From: Firm-04 sp964392175
GTDB lineage: Bacteria; Bacillota; Clostridia; Oscillospirales; Ruminococcaceae
Assembly (NCBI GenBank): GCA_964392175.1
Contig: CAYMOJ010000020.1
Location: forward strand, 1-32,032
DNA length: 32,032 nt
Direction of reading: 5' to 3'
Shown here: in pieces, positions 5,310 to 12,906 of the stretch
Position numbering within the stretch: position 1 is the first letter of the stretch
Layout of the letters: each line of letters opens with the position of its first letter
The notes under the pieces: model-generated
What the model was told of the DNA's origin: nothing
Database searches by the model: none
Seen by the model: the letters and a program-made list of their open reading frames with translations, nothing else
Program-made: the position numbers and the translations under genes

Positions 5310-5338
5310 ATTATATCATAATTCGTGAATTTTTGCAA
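5310..5338 (-). promoter_or_regulatory. Promoter of the mannanase gene
   Basis: TTGCAA (5338-5333), 17-bp spacer, TATAAT (5315-5310) on the minus strand, giving a leader of about 30 bases. Confidence 0.78.
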
Positions 5339-5486
5339 GATACGGAATAATTTCTGTGTATTTTGTCATTTTCAACATTCCAAATGCACCTGAATATCAC
5401 TATGATTCACAATTTTTGCTTCAATAAAGCAATTCGAATGCATGACACCGCGCAAAATCGGGAACGCTGTCGAAATCCGCGAAAAT

Positions 5487-5540
5487 TTAACATAGATTTT
5501 ACAAAGATTCAAGCTGAATTTAACATTCCTCTGATAGAAT
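5487..5540 (+). promoter_or_regulatory. PhoP-box-like repeats and promoter of the Na/phosphate cotransporter
   Basis: Four hexamers occur at exact 11-bp spacing: TTAACA (5487), TTTACA (5498), TCAAGC (5509, degenerate) and TTAACA (5520). They match the TTWACA-N5 repeats bound by PhoP in Firmicutes. An extended -10 element, TGATAGAAT (hexamer 5535-5540), follows nine bases after the last repeat, with no good -35 box. This is the layout of an activator-dependent promoter. With a phosphate transporter downstream, induction under phosphate limitation is a reasonable prediction. Confidence 0.62.
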
Positions 5541-5577
5541 ACCCTGTAGAATTTTGTATTCTTTGGAAAGGAGCGTT

Positions 5578-7368
5578 GTGCGTGGCAGCACAACTACGAA
5601 TTCTATGGACATTTTTTCAGTGGTTCAACTCATTGGCGGTCTTGCATTTTTCCTTTATGGCATGAACATCATGTCATCGGGGCTTGAAAAGATCGCAGGC
5701 GGCAAAATGGAGCATATGCTCCGCAAAGTAGCATCCAACAAGCTGCTGAGTTTGCTCGTAGGCGCTGGCATTACCATTGCCATTCAATCCTCCTCTGCCC
5801 TGACTGTCATGTTGGTGGGATTGGTCAATTCCGGCATTCTCTCCTTTGGCGAAACCATCGGTGTACTGATGGGTTCCAATATCGGCACAACGCTGACCGC
5901 GTGGCTGCTGAGCCTTGCCGGTTTGGAAAGTGGCAATATCTTCATCAAGATGTTAAAGCCCGAAAACTTTGCCCCCATCTTCGCCTTTTTGGGTATCATC
6001 ATGATTATGGTCGGCAAGACCCAAAAGCGTAAGAGCATCGGTAACATTGCCGTGGGTTTTGCCGTGCTGATGTACGGGATGACAATGATGTCCGATTCCA
6101 TGGCACCGCTTGCTGATATGCCCCAATTCAAGGATCTCATGACCGCGTTCAAGAATCCCTTGTTGGCATTGCTGTTTAGTGCTGCATTTACCGGCATCAT
6201 CCAAAGCTCGGCTGCATCAGTAGGTATTCTGCAAGCACTCTCGCTGACAGGTGAAATCACCTATGGCATTGCCATTCCCATTATCATGGGGCAGAACATC
6301 GGTACTTGTGTCACTGCGCTCATCTCCAGCATCGGCGTTAGCAAAAATGCAAAAAAAGTCGCAGTGGTGCATTTCTCTTTCAATATCATTGGCACGATCA
6401 TTTTCCTCATACCCTTTATGCTCGTGGAAGCAATTTTCCAGCCTGCAATCATCGATGCTGCAATTTCTCCATTTATGATTGCCGTCTGTCACAGCCTGTT
6501 TAATGTATTGACTACGATCGTGTTGTTGCCCTTCACCAAGCAACTGGAAAAGCTTGCCAACAAGATCATCAAGGATGAACCGACTGCCAAAGCAGAGGAA
6601 AGCGTCGTACTGGATGATCGTCTACTGACCATGCCTACTTTTGCAGTTGCCAAAGCCAATGAAGTGACCATTGAAATGGCAACAGCCGCAAAAATTGCTG
6701 TAATGAAGGGCGTTTCTCTACTGACAAAATGGAACGAAGAAGTCGCAGCAGAAGTCGATCAGCTGGAAGACGACATCGACCGATACGAGGACAAGCTGGG
6801 CACCTATCTGGTAAAGCTTTCCCATACACAGTTGACCGATACAGACCACCGCAAGGTTGCGAAAATGCTGCACTCTATCAACGATCTGGAGCGTATGGGT
6901 GACCACGCAAAGAATCTAATCGGCGTAGCAGATGAAATCGCAAAGAAAGGCATCACGTTCTCCCAGCACGCAACGGAAGAACTTGCCGTTCTGACACAGG
7001 CATTGCACGAAATCGTAAAGCGCACCATCCAGGCGTTCAACGAAAATGACATTGCCCTTGCCACCACTGTAGAGCCGCTGGAGCAGGTCATTGACAGCCT
7101 CATCTCAGAGATCAAGGCAAGGCATATTCTCCGCTTGCAGCGTGGCAACTGTACCATTGAGCTTGGCTTCATCCTAACCGATCTGCTGAACAACTACGAA
7201 CGTATTTCCGATCACTGCTCCAATATTGCTGTCGCACTGATTGAGGCGGAGCATGATACCTTTGAGGCACACAGCTATCTACATAATGTCAGAGAAGCCG
7301 AAGATACGGGATTTCAAGATCTGTACGAAAGCTACCGCGCACAATTTGCCCTGCGCCCTAAGACCTGA
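5578..7368 (+). CDS. Na/Pi cotransporter family protein with C-terminal PhoU-like domain, 596 aa
   Basis: Predicted sodium-coupled phosphate transporter of the cytoplasmic membrane (NptA/YjbB-type, PF02690). Two inverted transport repeats carry the family signature: IQSSSA at about 69-74 and IQSSAA at about 208-213. About eight hydrophobic segments precede a soluble helical PhoU-like half (about 370-580), which may regulate transport. The GTG at 5578 is preferred because AAAGGAG ends four bases upstream. The ATG at 5605 (MDIFSVVQLIGG) matches where relatives usually begin but lacks a ribosome binding site at normal distance. A strong terminator follows the gene. The upstream repeats suggest Pho control. 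Confidence 0.9.
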   Translation: MRGSTTTNSMDIFSVVQLIGGLAFFLYGMNIMSSGLEKIAGGKMEHMLRKVASNKLLSLLVGAGITIAIQSSSALTVMLVGLVNSGILSFGETIGVLMGSNIGTTLTAWLLSLAGLESGNIFIKMLKPENFAPIFAFLGIIMIMVGKTQKRKSIGNIAVGFAVLMYGMTMMSDSMAPLADMPQFKDLMTAFKNPLLALLFSAAFTGIIQSSAASVGILQALSLTGEITYGIAIPIIMGQNIGTCVTALISSIGVSKNAKKVAVVHFSFNIIGTIIFLIPFMLVEAIFQPAIIDAAISPFMIAVCHSLFNVLTTIVLLPFTKQLEKLANKIIKDEPTAKAEESVVLDDRLLTMPTFAVAKANEVTIEMATAAKIAVMKGVSLLTKWNEEVAAEVDQLEDDIDRYEDKLGTYLVKLSHTQLTDTDHRKVAKMLHSINDLERMGDHAKNLIGVADEIAKKGITFSQHATEELAVLTQALHEIVKRTIQAFNENDIALATTVEPLEQVIDSLISEIKARHILRLQRGNCTIELGFILTDLLNNYERISDHCSNIAVALIEAEHDTFEAHSYLHNVREAEDTGFQDLYESYRAQFALRPKT

Positions 7369-7384
7369 TATCACAGACAACAGG

Positions 7385-7419
7385 AAATGCCATCTGCACC
7401 AAACGCAGATGGCATTTTT
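7385..7419 (+). terminator. Intrinsic terminator after the Na/Pi cotransporter
   Basis: AAATGCCATCTGC (7385-7397) pairs perfectly with GCAGATGGCATTT (7405-7417) and runs into five T's. It sits between the convergent cotransporter and S4-protein genes and could also serve the minus strand. Confidence 0.88.
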
Positions 7420-7422
7420 CGT

Positions 7423-7665
7423 TTATGGCTCAATTGTATACATGGTAGCGGCTTCCTCTTTACGAACCACTTCATGAATGGCTGCAACGCGCACACGCAT
7501 CACCTTTTGCCCCATGGAAATCTCCAACAAATCGCCAAGCTTCACCTCATAGGATGCTCTCGCAGGCTTGCCATTGACAGCGACTCTGCCCGCGTCACAA
7601 GCTTCATTTGCAACCGTTCTGCGCTTCATCAGGCGCGAAACTTTGAGATATTTGTCCAATCGCAC
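7423..7665 (-). CDS. rqcP: RqcP-like RNA-binding S4 domain protein, 80 aa
   Basis: Nearly all of the protein is one S4 domain (RLDKYLKVSRLMKRRTVANE... GRVAVNGKPAR... KLGDLLEI), the Hsp15/YabO-RqcP type. In Firmicutes, RqcP binds stalled 50S subunits beside RqcH and assists alanine-tail synthesis in ribosome quality control. The GTG at 7665 is chosen because GGAGG lies eight bases upstream; a TTG five codons earlier overlaps that site. It lies 24 bases after mazG as the last gene of the trpS group. MazG next to this S4 gene is a common Firmicute pairing. Confidence 0.85.
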   Translation of the reverse strand: MRLDKYLKVSRLMKRRTVANEACDAGRVAVNGKPARASYEVKLGDLLEISMGQKVMRVRVAAIHEVVRKEEAATMYTIEP

Positions 7666-7689
7666 AGTACATTCCTCCAAACGAAAGAT

Positions 7690-8526
7690 TCAGTGTTTTT
7701 CCTCGGATTTGGCTTTTGCCCAGTAGGTATCCAGTACCTCCAGCGAAAGATCGGGCATTTGTTTTCCATCTGCAAGTACAAGCTGTTCTGTAGCAGCGAA
7801 CCGCCGCTTGAACTTTAACGCAGCACTGCGCAAAGCATTCTCTGCATCAATTCCCAGGTGACGAGCAGTATTCACGCAAGAAAAGAGCAGATCGCCCAAT
7901 TCTTCCTCGATATCAGCAGCATTGCCACTTGCCATAGCAGCTTCCAGTTCATCCGCTTCACCGCGCACACAAGCAAAGGCAGCCTCCACAGAATCCCAAT
8001 CCATTCCTGCACGGGATGCCCTTTTGCCAAGCTTCTGGGCGTACATCAGTGCCGGCAGTGCCTTGCACACGCCTTCCAGGGTATCGGTATAGGTTTTCTG
8101 AGATTTGGTTTCCTTTTTGATGGCATCCCAGTTTTTCAGTACCTCGCCGCTATCGCTGACGGTCACATCGCCGAACACATGGGGGTGGCGCACAATCAGC
8201 TTGCGTGCCAGCTCATCGCAGATATCCTCAAAGGTGAAGCGTTGCTGTTCCTGCTCAATACAGGCATGGAACACCACCTGCAACAACACATCGCCCAATT
8301 CCTCCCGCAGCATAGCGGGGTCATCGCAGTCAATGGCTTCTACCGCCTCATAGCACTCCTCCAAAAAATCGCTGCGGATCGATTGATGTGTCTGCTCTTT
8401 ATCCCAAGGACAGCCTTTTTCGCTGCGCAGCAGAAGCATCACTTCCATCAACGCATTCATGTCATAGCGCGGCAAATCACGAATCGCTGCAATACGCGCT
8501 TCAAGGGTCATCGTTTCTGCGTCCAT
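7690..8526 (-). CDS. mazG: MazG nucleoside triphosphate pyrophosphohydrolase, 278 aa
   Basis: Hydrolyses (d)NTPs to monophosphates and pyrophosphate, a cytoplasmic house-cleaning activity. Two tandem MazG domains are visible. The first has the GCPWDKEQTHQSIRSDFLEE start, EECYE (56-60) and EELGD (75-79). The second has EADELEAA and a second EELGD near residue 235. The length is typical of full MazG. The ATG at 8526 follows AAGGAG at seven bases. It is read after trpS with a 66-base gap that contains a GC hairpin (8553-8585), possibly reducing read-through. Confidence 0.93.
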   Translation of the reverse strand: MDAETMTLEARIAAIRDLPRYDMNALMEVMLLLRSEKGCPWDKEQTHQSIRSDFLEECYEAVEAIDCDDPAMLREELGDVLLQVVFHACIEQEQQRFTFEDICDELARKLIVRHPHVFGDVTVSDSGEVLKNWDAIKKETKSQKTYTDTLEGVCKALPALMYAQKLGKRASRAGMDWDSVEAAFACVRGEADELEAAMASGNAADIEEELGDLLFSCVNTARHLGIDAENALRSAALKFKRRFAATEQLVLADGKQMPDLSLEVLDTYWAKAKSEEKH

Positions 8527-8552
8527 AGTTTCACTCCTTAACAAAGCAGAAA

Positions 8553-8585
8553 CGGCGGTATCTTCTGCAACCAAAAGCACCGCCG
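8553..8585 (-). terminator. Weak GC hairpin between trpS and mazG
   Basis: CGGCGGT (8553-8559) pairs with ACCGCCG (8579-8585) with a 19-base loop. On the minus strand the stem is followed by TTTCTGC, a poor T-tract, so partial termination or RNA processing is more likely than full termination. Confidence 0.35.
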
Positions 8586-8592
8586 CATCTCA

Positions 8593-9612
8593 TTATTTAT
8601 GATCAACAAAGCCCACACGACGGTACACTTTAGAAAGCACCTTACGCGTCATGCGATATGCCTGCTCGCTGCCATTGGCAATGCACTGGGTGAGATACGC
8701 CTTATCTGCGGAAAGTCTCGCATACTCACTGCGCACAGGTGCAAGGTGATCTGCCACTGCCTCACCCACAGCGATTTTGAAATCGCCATAGCCGCGCCCT
8801 GCAAACTCTGCGGTGATCTCGTCCATGGTCTTACCGGTCACGCAACCGTAGATCGTCATCAGATTATTGATGCCTTCCTTGCCTTCACGGTAGCAGACCT
8901 CTGCGTCGGAATCGGTAACGGCACGTTTGAATTTGCGCATAATCGTATCCTTATCGTCCAGAATATACACACAGGCGTTGGCGTTCTCATCGGATTTGGA
9001 CATCTTCTTCGCGGGATCCTGCAACGACATCACACGTGCACCGCTCTGGGGCACATACGGCTCCGGCACGGTAAAGGTATCACCAAACCGCTGATTAAAT
9101 CGCACGGCAATATTTCTGGCAAGCTCCAGGTGCTGCTTCTGATCCGCACCGATGGGCACCAGATCTGCGTTATACGCAAGGATATCGGCTGCCATCAGAA
9201 CGGGGTAAGTAAACAGACCGGCGTTGATGTTATCTGCATGACGCGCACTTTTATCCTTGAACTGGGTCATGCGATTCAGTTCACCAAACATGGTAGAGCA
9301 GGAAAGCACCCAGCTCAGCTCTGCATGATTGGGATTATGGCTCTGAATAAAGGCAACGCTTTTTTCCGGATCGATGCCACAGGCAAGCATCAGCGCATAG
9401 GCACGCATGGTATTGGCGCGCAACGCGGCAGGCTCCTGTATCACGGTAATGGCGTGCAAATCTACGATGCAGTAAATGCACTCATACGTATCCTGCAATT
9501 TGCCCCAATTGCGCACTGCGCCGATGTAATTGCCCAGCGTAAAAACGCCCGTGGGCTGAATGCCACTGAAAATACGCTTTTTGGGGGCAGCTGTTGATTC
9601 TGGTTGACACAT
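8593..9612 (-). CDS. trpS: Tryptophanyl-tRNA synthetase, 339 aa
   Basis: Charges tRNA-Trp. The class I signatures are clear: GIQPTGVFTLGNYIGA near residue 17 (the TLGN form of HIGH typical of TrpRS) and KMSKS at 203-207. Length is normal for bacterial TrpRS. The ATG at 9612 is the only sensible start; its AAAGGAA site is 12 bases upstream, which is long. The gene follows the unknown 171-aa gene by 22 bases. No T-box leader is present in this gap or upstream of the operon, unlike many Firmicute trpS genes. Confidence 0.96.
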   Translation of the reverse strand: MCQPESTAAPKKRIFSGIQPTGVFTLGNYIGAVRNWGKLQDTYECIYCIVDLHAITVIQEPAALRANTMRAYALMLACGIDPEKSVAFIQSHNPNHAELSWVLSCSTMFGELNRMTQFKDKSARHADNINAGLFTYPVLMAADILAYNADLVPIGADQKQHLELARNIAVRFNQRFGDTFTVPEPYVPQSGARVMSLQDPAKKMSKSDENANACVYILDDKDTIMRKFKRAVTDSDAEVCYREGKEGINNLMTIYGCVTGKTMDEITAEFAGRGYGDFKIAVGEAVADHLAPVRSEYARLSADKAYLTQCIANGSEQAYRMTRKVLSKVYRRVGFVDHK

Positions 9613-9634
9613 ACTGTTTATTCGTTCCTTTCGG

Positions 9635-10150
9635 TTATGCTTTTTGATTTGCCGCGCGATCCTTCATCTGTGCGGTACGCAACTCACCCATCACGCGCTG
9701 ATAGAGGTGCATCAGGGTGCGCTCCTTCGGATTCTGATTGGAGTGGGTTGCCTTAATCGCCATGCGATATGCGCCACCGGTGGTCAGAAAATAGACATAG
9801 TGAGTTTGTGCCATGGGCAGTTCAAAAGAGGTCGCCGGCTCAGCGTCTTCCAGGAACTTTGCCGCCTGTGTCACGAACATACGGGTCGCCTGCACGACAG
9901 CAGGGTAGCGTTGTGCCGCCCCGGAATAATCCGCGCCGTTGCTGAAATAGAGGTTTGCGGCACCATTCACAAAGCAAGCCATCGTAGTAATCACAGTTGG
10001 TGACATTGGCATATCAATAACGACACCGTAGAGTGTGTTTTCGGTCAGAAACTGGGTAAAATTGGAGGGAGAAAGACGCAGTGCCTGACTGCGGGTCTTT
10101 AAGTATTCCTTCGATACGGGAACTCTGGAAAGAGAGCGTACAGTAGCCAT
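9635..10150 (-). CDS. Conserved-looking protein of unknown function, 171 aa
   Basis: I do not recognise a family. The protein is soluble, begins MATVRSLSRVPVSKEYLKT and has no signal peptide. A short moderately hydrophobic stretch (TLYGVVIDMPMSPTVITTMA, about 36-56) and regular aromatic residues suggest a compact alpha/beta fold. Good codon use, its own promoter and a 22-base gap to trpS support a real gene. The ATG at 10150 has AAAGGA 12 bases upstream. It is the first gene of the probable operon with trpS, mazG and the S4 protein, which hints at a translation-related role; that is only guilt by association. Confidence 0.75.
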   Translation of the reverse strand: MATVRSLSRVPVSKEYLKTRSQALRLSPSNFTQFLTENTLYGVVIDMPMSPTVITTMACFVNGAANLYFSNGADYSGAAQRYPAVVQATRMFVTQAAKFLEDAEPATSFELPMAQTHYVYFLTTGGAYRMAIKATHSNQNPKERTLMHLYQRVMGELRTAQMKDRAANQKA

Positions 10151-10218
10151 GATAATCAATCGTCCTTTCAAATTTCGAGCAGGGGGCAAAGAGGCATCCC
10201 TGCACATTGATACTACCC

Positions 10219-10247
10219 ATTATAACACATATTTTCAGAGATTGCAA
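10219..10247 (-). promoter_or_regulatory. Promoter of the unknown gene-trpS-mazG-S4 group
   Basis: TTGCAA (10247-10242), 17-bp spacer, TATAAT (10224-10219) on the minus strand, about 65 bases upstream of the 171-aa gene. Confidence 0.75.
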
Positions 10248-10288
10248 CATAAATTTGATTATTCACCATACATTTTTTGCAGGAAGCC

Positions 10289-10315
10289 GCACAGATCACA
10301 CCTTCACACCTGTGC
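10289..10315 (+). promoter_or_regulatory. Hairpin just upstream of the flippase ribosome binding site
   Basis: GCACAG (10289-10294) pairs with CTGTGC (10310-10315), leaving the GGGAG ribosome binding site about seven bases downstream. It could affect translation start. No convincing plus-strand promoter was found in 10151-10330. Confidence 0.3.
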
Positions 10316-10330
10316 AGAAGGGAGTATTCC

Positions 10331-11920
10331 ATGAAGACACAAACCGTGATCAAAGGGTCAGTCATCCTGATTGCATCTGTCATTTTTGCAAAGCTTTGCG
10401 GTGCATTGTTCCGTATTCCGCTGACACAGCTTCTGGGTGGCACGGGCATGGGATATTTTTCATCGGCATACGGTGTATTTTTACCGGTATTTGCGCTTTC
10501 CGTTACGGGGATGAATACCGCAGTAGCAACGCTGACCGCGGAAGCCGCCGCCGAAGGCGATCAAACCGGTATTCGGACAGTCCGCAGCTGTGCATTTCGA
10601 TTGTTCAGCGTTATGGGGCTTGTTGGCAGCGCGATGCTATTTGCCTGCGCCAAGCCGATTTGCCACCTTCTACTGGGAAATCCACCTGCAACACTTGCCG
10701 TGCAGATGCTTTCACCGACCGTATTTTTGTGCTGTACCAGTGCAGTATTTCGTGGCAGCTATGAAGGTTTACGCTGTATGACGCCCACTGCTGTATCTCA
10801 ATGTGCCGAAGGCATTACACGAGTCATATGCGGTGTGCTGCTTTGTCGCCTTGCACTGACGCAAAAAATCACCCTTGGGGGAAAGGATGCTCTGACTGAC
10901 GGCGCAGCTGCTGCCATTCTCGGTGTAACGATCTCTGCAGCAACCGGTTTGCTGTTACTGATGTGCGTGCCATTCCGTATCCCCAAAGCCAAACCGCCTC
11001 GTAATGCACATAAAACCGTTTATCGGCGGTTGGTGCGGATTTTAATCCCCATTGCAATCAGTTCTCTGGTAACCAACCTTACTACACTCACGGATCTGTT
11101 CACCGTGCTGCACTGTCTGACAGATGTGATTCGCAAAGCACCCTCACAATTCGGTTACAGTGCCATCCCCACCCATGAGGAAGCGGCAGCAACTGCCAAC
11201 TTTCTGTACGGTGCCTTTTCGGGACTTGCGGTAACGGTATTTAATCTCGTACCATCGATCACGAACATGATGGGCAAAAGTGTACTGCCTGCTTTCGCCG
11301 GAGCGTACAAAAAGGGCGACAAATCCGCCATGCTGCGCGATGCCAAAACAGCACTTTCTGCAACAGCATTTCTCTGTATTCCAGCCGGGCTGGGTATTTT
11401 TGCGCTGGCAAAGCCGATTTTAACGCTGCTCTTCCCTTTGCGTACCGCCGAAGTGACTGCCGCTGCGCAACCGCTGATGATTCTTGGCATTGCAGTGATT
11501 TTTCTTGCACTCACACAACCGATCTTCAGTATGCTGCAAGCGGCGGGCTATGCGGATCAAACTGTTTGGGTGATGCTGTGGGGGCTTGGAATCAAAGTAG
11601 TGGGTAATCTGGTACTGATGCGCAGCCCTACCATTCATCTCAATGGTGCAGCGATTGCCACACTGCTGTGCTATGCGGTCATTCTCCTGCGCGGATATGC
11701 TGTTTTCAATCAAAAAACAGGCATCGAGCTACCCATGGGTCAGATCTGCGGAAGATTCCTCACAGGTGGTGTGCTCTGCGCTGTGACAGCAAAGGGTATG
11801 TATGGTATCCTTGCGCAGCTTGGAAACGCCCCTGCCCTGCTACTTGCTATTTTTTGTGGTGGCGTGGTATATCTGCTATGGTGCTATCTCACGCACAAAC
11901 GATTCGTGCGATTGCTTTGA
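10331..11920 (+). CDS. SpoVB/MurJ-type polysaccharide flippase (MOP superfamily), 529 aa
   Basis: Membrane protein with about 14 predicted transmembrane segments. It begins MKTQTVIKGSVILIASVIFAK and contains LLGGTGMGYFSSAYGVFLP, the opening characteristic of stage V sporulation protein B and related oligosaccharide/lipid II flippases. These move undecaprenyl-linked sugars across the cytoplasmic membrane for wall or spore cortex synthesis. The ATG at 10331 follows GGGAG at six bases. The gene stands alone between divergent and convergent neighbours, with a strong terminator after it. SpoVB, MurJ-like or capsule flippase cannot be told apart from sequence alone. Confidence 0.87.
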   Translation: MKTQTVIKGSVILIASVIFAKLCGALFRIPLTQLLGGTGMGYFSSAYGVFLPVFALSVTGMNTAVATLTAEAAAEGDQTGIRTVRSCAFRLFSVMGLVGSAMLFACAKPICHLLLGNPPATLAVQMLSPTVFLCCTSAVFRGSYEGLRCMTPTAVSQCAEGITRVICGVLLCRLALTQKITLGGKDALTDGAAAAILGVTISAATGLLLLMCVPFRIPKAKPPRNAHKTVYRRLVRILIPIAISSLVTNLTTLTDLFTVLHCLTDVIRKAPSQFGYSAIPTHEEAAATANFLYGAFSGLAVTVFNLVPSITNMMGKSVLPAFAGAYKKGDKSAMLRDAKTALSATAFLCIPAGLGIFALAKPILTLLFPLRTAEVTAAAQPLMILGIAVIFLALTQPIFSMLQAAGYADQTVWVMLWGLGIKVVGNLVLMRSPTIHLNGAAIATLLCYAVILLRGYAVFNQKTGIELPMGQICGRFLTGGVLCAVTAKGMYGILAQLGNAPALLLAIFCGGVVYLLWCYLTHKRFVRLL

Positions 11921-11961
11921 ACCCTGACCATTTCGCGTTCGCAGACCTGATCGAAAAACGA

Positions 11962-11989
11962 AAACGGAGAACATTTCTGTTCTCCGTTT
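11962..11989. terminator. Terminator between the flippase and the DUF6465-like gene
   Basis: AAACGGAGAACA pairs perfectly with TGTTCTCCGTTT around a four-base loop. The genes on both sides converge here, and A- and T-rich flanks on each side suggest use from both strands. Confidence 0.7.
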
Positions 11990-12001
11990 GTGGTTCATGC
12001 A

Positions 12002-12427
12002 TCAAAAAGCAAAAGAGCCGGAATTGAAGTCATCATTGACAACATAATACACTCTGCCTTCAGCAGCATTGAGATACACAGCCAAGTTCTTGATCTCATC
12101 AACCGAGCGACCTTGTGCTTCCCAATCAGCCTTTGCACGAGCAACCATATCCTCAGGTGTTGCTTCTTTGCCCATCACCTGGACAAACACGCTAACCGTC
12201 GGTGTAGCAGTCGTTTTTTTGGTAGCAGTGCGCTTTGCCGCAGGCTTCTCTGCAACCGAAGCAGCAGAAGCTTCATCAGCTTTAGGCTTGCGCGCACGCT
12301 TTGCGGTTTTTTCGATCTCTGATGCCACTACAGCGGTCTCAGCAGCAACGGGAGCAGGCTCCTCGACTACCGCTACCTTTACAGGCTCCTCAACAGCTGT
12401 AACGGGATTCTTCTTAGCAGTTGCCAT
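12002..12427 (-). CDS. DUF6465-like protein with disordered Ala/Lys/Glu-rich N-terminus, 141 aa
   Basis: Residues 1-80 are low-complexity (A, E, K, P, T), including RARKPK and AAKRTATKKTT, which resemble the basic tails of nucleoid proteins. Residues 80-141 form a small folded domain (VSVFVQVMGKEATPEDMV... GRVYYVVNDDFNSGSFAF) resembling the DUF6465 family, from memory. The ATG at 12427 follows GGAGG. It lies 23 bases after the HU gene with no terminator between, so the two are probably co-transcribed. A DNA- or RNA-associated role is suggested by this partner and the tail but is unproven. Confidence 0.75.
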   Translation of the reverse strand: MATAKKNPVTAVEEPVKVAVVEEPAPVAAETAVVASEIEKTAKRARKPKADEASAASVAEKPAAKRTATKKTTATPTVSVFVQVMGKEATPEDMVARAKADWEAQGRSVDEIKNLAVYLNAAEGRVYYVVNDDFNSGSFAF

Positions 12428-12450
12428 AGTATTTCCTCCGGGTTCTCCAA

Positions 12451-12732
12451 TTACTCAGCGGGATTGATTGCATCCTTCAGTGCCTTGCCTGCCTTGAACG
12501 CCAAAACATTGCAAGCCTTGGTGGTCATCTTCTCCTTGGTGCGGGGATTGATGCAGGTCTTAGACTCGCGACGACGAATCTCGAAAGTGCCGAAACCGGC
12601 AATGGAGATCTTCTCGCCGGCAGCCAGCGCATCGGTCATGGATGCCAGAACCAAGTTCACAGCCTTCTCGGCATCCTTCTTGGTGCAGTTCTCTTTTGCA
12701 GCGATTGCTGCGATCAGGTCATTCTTCTTCAT
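12451..12732 (-). CDS. hup: HU family DNA-binding protein, 93 aa
   Basis: Small dimeric nucleoid protein that bends DNA without sequence specificity. Full-length HU fold: MKKNDLIAAIAAKENCTKKDAEK helices, the GEKISIAGFGTFEIRRR turn, and the beta-arm around ESKTCINPRTKEKMTTKACN, whose INPRT in place of the usual NPQT is close to consensus. It ends FKAGKALKDAINPAE. The ATG at 12732 follows GGAGG. A strong promoter lies upstream and the DUF6465-like gene follows directly. Confidence 0.96.
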   Translation of the reverse strand: MKKNDLIAAIAAKENCTKKDAEKAVNLVLASMTDALAAGEKISIAGFGTFEIRRRESKTCINPRTKEKMTTKACNVLAFKAGKALKDAINPAE

Positions 12733-12767
12733 GGATATGTCCTCCAAAATCAAAGTATATTATCCTT

Positions 12768-12797
12768 ATTATATAACGACAATTCACGGTTTGTCAA
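12768..12797 (-). promoter_or_regulatory. Promoter of the HU gene
   Basis: TTGACA (12797-12792), 18-bp spacer, TATAAT (12773-12768) on the minus strand; an overlapping TATATA gives 16 bp. Between this and the stop of the next gene at 12907 no terminator or other signal stands out. Confidence 0.8.
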
Positions 12798-12906
12798 TTC
12801 AAATTCGAGATTTCAGACTTTTGAATCAGAAAAGGTCGAAAAAACAATGAAAACTTGGCAATTTTACCATAGGTTTCGGCATAAAAAGGGGGAAAACGCA
12901 TATCAA

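Noticed and set aside
9613..9634. T-box riboswitch controlling trpS
   Set aside because: Only 22 bases separate trpS from the upstream gene, and the operon leader at 10151-10218 shows no T-box consensus or antiterminator.
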